Of a stretch of 64,000 nt of DNA, positions 59,019-64,000 are shown in pieces. Made by a program: the position numbers and the translations under genes. The notes under the pieces were generated by a model. That model did no database searches. It was given only the letters and a program-made list of their open reading frames with translations, and was not told the origin of the DNA. Positions within the stretch are counted from its first letter, which is position 1. Each line of letters opens with the position of its first letter. The stretch is from Stropharia rugosoannulata. Its lineage: Eukaryota; Basidiomycota; Agaricomycetes; Agaricales; Strophariaceae. The DNA lies in NCBI GenBank assembly GCA_028532985.1, contig JANCIK010000001.1, forward strand, positions 1,984,001-2,048,000, written 5' to 3'.

Positions 59019-62000
59019 TCATGGCTCTGAGGTATCCGATGTGTCGTCCCAACCCGCGTGTATAAACGTGGGGACAGTTTCCGAGTCGTCACAGCAGAAC
59101 GTGCTGCTCTTGGGCATGGTATTAATAGAGGAAGTGCGGTGCAGGAGAGGATATACATGGCGAAGTTTACGGGTAATACAGTGGGCTTGGGGAGTGGACA
59201 TCGAGTAGGCCTCCGCAGTAGGGCTAAGCGAACGCTCACTCTGGACTGGGGAGAGAGCTTGGTCCTGCCAAATAAAGATGGATACAGTAAGTACGAGAAA
59301 GCAGGTGTCTATAGAGCAAGACCGGGCTTACCTCTTCATCGCCCAAATATACTTGTTCATTAGTAACATCCTTGTTCGGCGAAGTGTATGACTGTGTATA
59401 GCTCCCTGCCCTACCATTCCAGCGGGATTTCGCGAATGCAAATGGAGAAGGCTTGTATGTCAAAATAGGGACATATGGAGAGATGTCTTCCTCCGGAGTG
59501 GGTGTGGCGATACTTGGTGCGAGCGAGTCGATATCGTCAGGCGTGTTCGGATGCTTCTCATCATCAGAAGACGAGGAGGACGCAGAGTCATCGAGGACGA
59601 CAGGCCCAGCCCAGGCGTGGCGTGCATACTGCAGAGGGTTTGGATTGGAGAAGAGACGTCCGCCACGGAAGCCCGACATGGGACGTGGCAAAACACGCTG
59701 CATTGTTGCCTCGTCGTCAAGAGCTTGTGCAAAGGGCTTCTTGCGCGGATGCTGCTCAGCATCTACGTCATCATACGTCCGCTTCTGGCGTGTAGTACTC
59801 GGCTGTTCGTCCTCTTCAGCGCCGTTGTGATCCCCAGATTGCTTCCTGGACATCGCAACTGAAGCCGATTCGCCTGCACCACTGTGCTTTCTATTGGCTC
59901 TATCCTTCCTGCCGAATCGGCCATTATTCGACCTTGGTTGAGATAGTACCGATTTGTCTGCATCTGCGGATTCTTCAACCTTGACAGCAGGAGTAATGAG
60001 ACGCGGGCGGCCGCGCTTGCGTTTAACGGGCTCATCGACAGCAACGGGCTCTTCTGGTTCAGGAGAAACGCGGCGTCTGATTTTCTTGCTGGCGTTCGAA
60101 GAATAGGTCCTTGTCACTTTGGCCTTGGGTAGCACAAGTTCTGGCTCCGACTTGCGCCTCTTGATTGGACGCGGCTCCTCTTCCTCCTCTTCCTCCTCAA
60201 CGCGGCTACGTTTATTGGATTTCCGCGCCACCGCCGCGATCTTGCTGTCCAGAACAGAAAGGCTTTTCTGAGTCACCTTCTTTGTAATAACCTCCATAGG
60301 TGTTTCTTCGCGTGGAGGAGTCTCGCAAACCGTACCACGAGGAGCTATGCGCTGTGGCCACGGTCGCTGGTAGATAGCATAGTGTCGCATGCACCTAAAT
60401 ATACGTGAGTATTGATACTAAAAAGATAAAAGAAATATATCCATACCGGGGACAATCCTGCTTGGCGTTCTTTTTCTTCTTGCTAGTCTCTACCTCCATT
60501 CCCCAAACGATTGTTGAGGCGACAGAAATGACTGGAAGGATATTCGAACAAGTGGAACACGTCGGCAAAGGCTTGCCATCAGGCCCCCGCGGTATTTCGG
60601 GCTTTGAAGGTTCTTTCGGTGGCTCCTGAACGGCAACAGATGGGCGAGGGCGCCGCGCGCGAGCGTCCGCCTCCTCTTTGATAGCGACCTCTTCTTTATC
60701 TTTGCCATTATTAGGTCCTTTCCGAGTTTTTCCTGACCGCGGCGTGGCGGTGGGAGTGGGCGTCGCTTTACCCTTACCCTTGCGCTCGCTTAGCATCATA
60801 GAAGAAACAGACCGTGTGAGCCTTTTGGAAGGTTCCGCGCTGGGACTGGGTGACGCATCCGCAGATTTGGCAAGCTTCGCCCTCGTAGCAGGGGCAATGC
60901 TAGATAGCCGACTGCTCATTGCGGCTCGCTGGCGGCGAGTGGAAATTATGGAACGGAACGGCGTCGAATGAGAGCTCTTGGGGGTAGAGCGCCTAGTTGA
61001 AGACGTGAGTTCTGTCAGGGAGGACGATGAGGGGGATGCGCCGTCATTGCGGTCGGGTGTCATCAGATCAGGGGTCGCATGTTTGCCAGGACTAGAACCA
61101 TCAGAAGCTGGGGATGATGTCGCCAGCGATGTCAATTCAGACCCTGCATCCAGCTCGGCTGTAAGCTCAATTTCCCCATCGCCTTGCGTGTTTTCAAGTG
61201 CTACGGTGTCCTCAGCACTTGCGGCGTCCGCGTCCTCCTCTTCGTTATCGCTGTCATCACTGTCGTCCTCAATAGGTTTAGTTACCGCGTATACCCCGCG
61301 GCGCGTACGGCGTTCGTTGATATTCAACGCGGGTTTCTTGTCTAGACCATCACTGTCTGTATCGCTTGAAGAAGAGTCGGAATCAGAGTCTGAATCTGAA
61401 TCTGAACTCGAATCTGAGCCAGACTCGACGTCCTCATTCTGATGCTCGGGGGAGTAGCCTCCCCGTCCCTTCCTTTCACAGGTCTCGCAAAGGCAGTGTT
61501 TGTTCTTTTTTCCAACTAAAAAGATGTTAATTACATTTCCGCTGTCATACCAAGTTGGATGCTTACAGTACCCATCGCCATAATGAGCTGTGATTTCTTC
61601 ACCGATTGCAATTGGTTTGATAACTCTAAATGTGATGTATCTTCCCTCACGAAAAAGTTCGCAATTATTCTCGCAGTCGTGCTGTCGTGCTATATTAAAA
61701 ACTGAATCATAAGACTGAAGCAGTGACACTCACATTTACAAATCGGGCCGGGCCCAAGAACAGGTGGTTTTTCTTCATTGACTTGGAATGAATGACGCTG
61801 AAATCGCGGCGTATGTCCGAGTTCCTGAGATCAGTGCGCTTGAGCTCTCTGTCCTCTTCGTCCGTGAGGTTAGCCATCGAGCCCTTTAGCTCGGTGACGA
61901 CGGTACCAACGGCAAGATTACGCGTGGCAAGGATGCATAGCTCCGACTTGCCTGTGTGATGTGAGTATCTTGATGTGTGTGCGATTTCTATAGAGCCCGA

Positions 62001-62597
62001 AGGATGATAAAGCTCGAAATACCGAGAGGCGTGACTATGAATGGTACGCGGTCTGAGTGGGACCCGTAGGACGCGGGCAAAAGACTCACGTGGCAAACGC
62101 ATTAACCTGCTTTTCGTTGGCGTCTTTGAGATATTTGCGTATGGGCGACAGCCTAAACAGATTAAGGCCACACGGGGGCAATGGCGATGCGGTGAGCGCG
62201 GGATGATGCAGCGGTGACGGAAGCACATACTCGAGCAGTTCGTCCACGGCGTCGGTCACAGCGTGTTGGAGGGGCCGCTTCGAGATGACCAGCTGCGAGA
62301 AAACACGCGCATGAGCACGTCGCGTAAAGATAGACGGGATGACACGGCAGTGGAAATACGCACGCGTCGCACTATTCCCATGAGGGCGTGGGCATCAGTC
62401 TTGGGGAGCCTGCGGGACGAGTCCATCTTGTGGACGAGGAGGGGGACGTTGCCTGTGCCGAGCTTCTCAACGAGGAGGTGGGAGAGAAAGTCGTCGTCCC
62501 TGGAGAGGTCGCGCATGTTCATGATCTTGGTTGGGCGCCACTTGCGCTTGCGGACGGGCGTGTCTGCGGAGACGCGAGAAGACGACGGGCGAGCCAT
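59019..62597 (-). CDS. SET9: Histone H4K20 methyltransferase SET9 (Suv4-20 type)
   Basis: SET9 methylates lysine 20 of histone H4, a mark used in the DNA-damage checkpoint. The N-terminus from 62597 includes RKWRPTKIMNMRDLSRDDDF. The SET domain spans about 61560-62050: SRYFELYHPSGSIEIAHTSR, LAVGTVVTELKGSMANL, FLGPARFVN joined over an intron to HDCENNCEL, and [30 protein letters not shown] (two parts of a split exon), which carries the catalytic tyrosine and post-SET cysteines. Long Ser/Asp-rich and basic disordered regions follow. An AT-hook-like KRKRGRPRLI lies near 60000-60020. The last exon, near 59270, encodes SPTAEAYSMSTPQAHC and ends GWDDTSDTSEP at 59019. The Ser/Asp run near 61375-61430 is coded by an imperfect GAATCT hexamer array. 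Confidence 0.95.
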
Positions 62598-62830
62598 TGC
62601 GGCACAGACCTGGGACGGGAGGGGCAGCGGTGGCGGGGGGTGACGGGGTGGTGGTGAGGAAGAAAGAGTGCTGTGCCTTGACCCTCCAGCCTATCTTGTC
62701 GGTAAAAACCCCTCGGACTTAGGTAAGCATTGCAGCCCTTCCCACCGTCATTCCTTGTGTTTCAACATGCCATCATCCGCGCAATCTTCATTCATTGTTT
62801 CAACTATCTATCTATACACTCGCAATGCTA

Positions 62831-64000
<1,170 letters not shown>

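Noticed and set aside
60978..61442. 154-codon plus-strand open frame rich in Ser and Glu
   Set aside because: It is antisense to the acidic, Ser/Asp-rich region of SET9; the composition mirrors the real gene's repeats.

Overview
The window is nuclear DNA of a filamentous basidiomycete, most likely an Agaricomycete. Genes are closely packed on both strands. Nearly all are broken by many introns of about 50-70 bp with GT..AG ends. The products are fungal (HEM2, mitochondrial S6, Tudor-SN, UPF2, CCT6, SET9, polyubiquitin), and several families match agaric proteins I recognise. There is no bacterial or organellar character, and no rRNA, CRISPR array or convincing tRNA. Most gene models below were assembled by joining exons by eye, so outer exons are less certain than cores.

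Layout. 0.3-9 kb: a metallo-beta-lactamase-fold hydrolase, a Cdc1/Ted1-type membrane phosphoesterase, delta-aminolevulinate dehydratase (heme synthesis) and a formate/nitrite-family transporter. 9-10.7 kb holds no recognisable gene. 10.7-31 kb: a Mei2-like RNA-binding protein, mitochondrial ribosomal protein S6, an HAD hydrolase divergent from a secreted S41 peptidase, Tudor-SN, a CaMKK-like kinase, and UPF2 of nonsense-mediated decay. 31-40 kb: a Helitron rolling-circle transposon with one uninterrupted 2149-codon Rep-helicase gene, followed by an intron-containing gene that may be an accessory protein of the element. 40-49 kb: a Rad26/ATRIP-like checkpoint protein, a GT49/LARGE-like membrane glycosyltransferase, a 344-bp foldback (MITE-like) element and two tandem secreted class 3 lipases. 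50-59 kb: a coiled-coil protein with a long GxxxG ladder, an amidohydrolase-like protein, a large uncharacterised disordered protein and CCT6. 59-64 kb: the H4K20 methyltransferase SET9 and a polyubiquitin gene cut by the window end.

How they relate. Most are unrelated housekeeping genes, as is normal for a fungal chromosome arm; I see no biosynthetic cluster. RNA metabolism and surveillance genes are frequent (Mei2-like, Tudor-SN, UPF2), but I infer nothing from that. The accessory parts are the Helitron with its neighbour, the foldback element and the lipase duplication. The most interesting candidate system is the Helitron Rep-helicase with the adjacent gene at 38.4-39.9 kb, whose C-terminal half may be an OB-fold-like domain. 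That could be a fungal counterpart of the RPA-type proteins carried by plant Helitrons, but this is inference.
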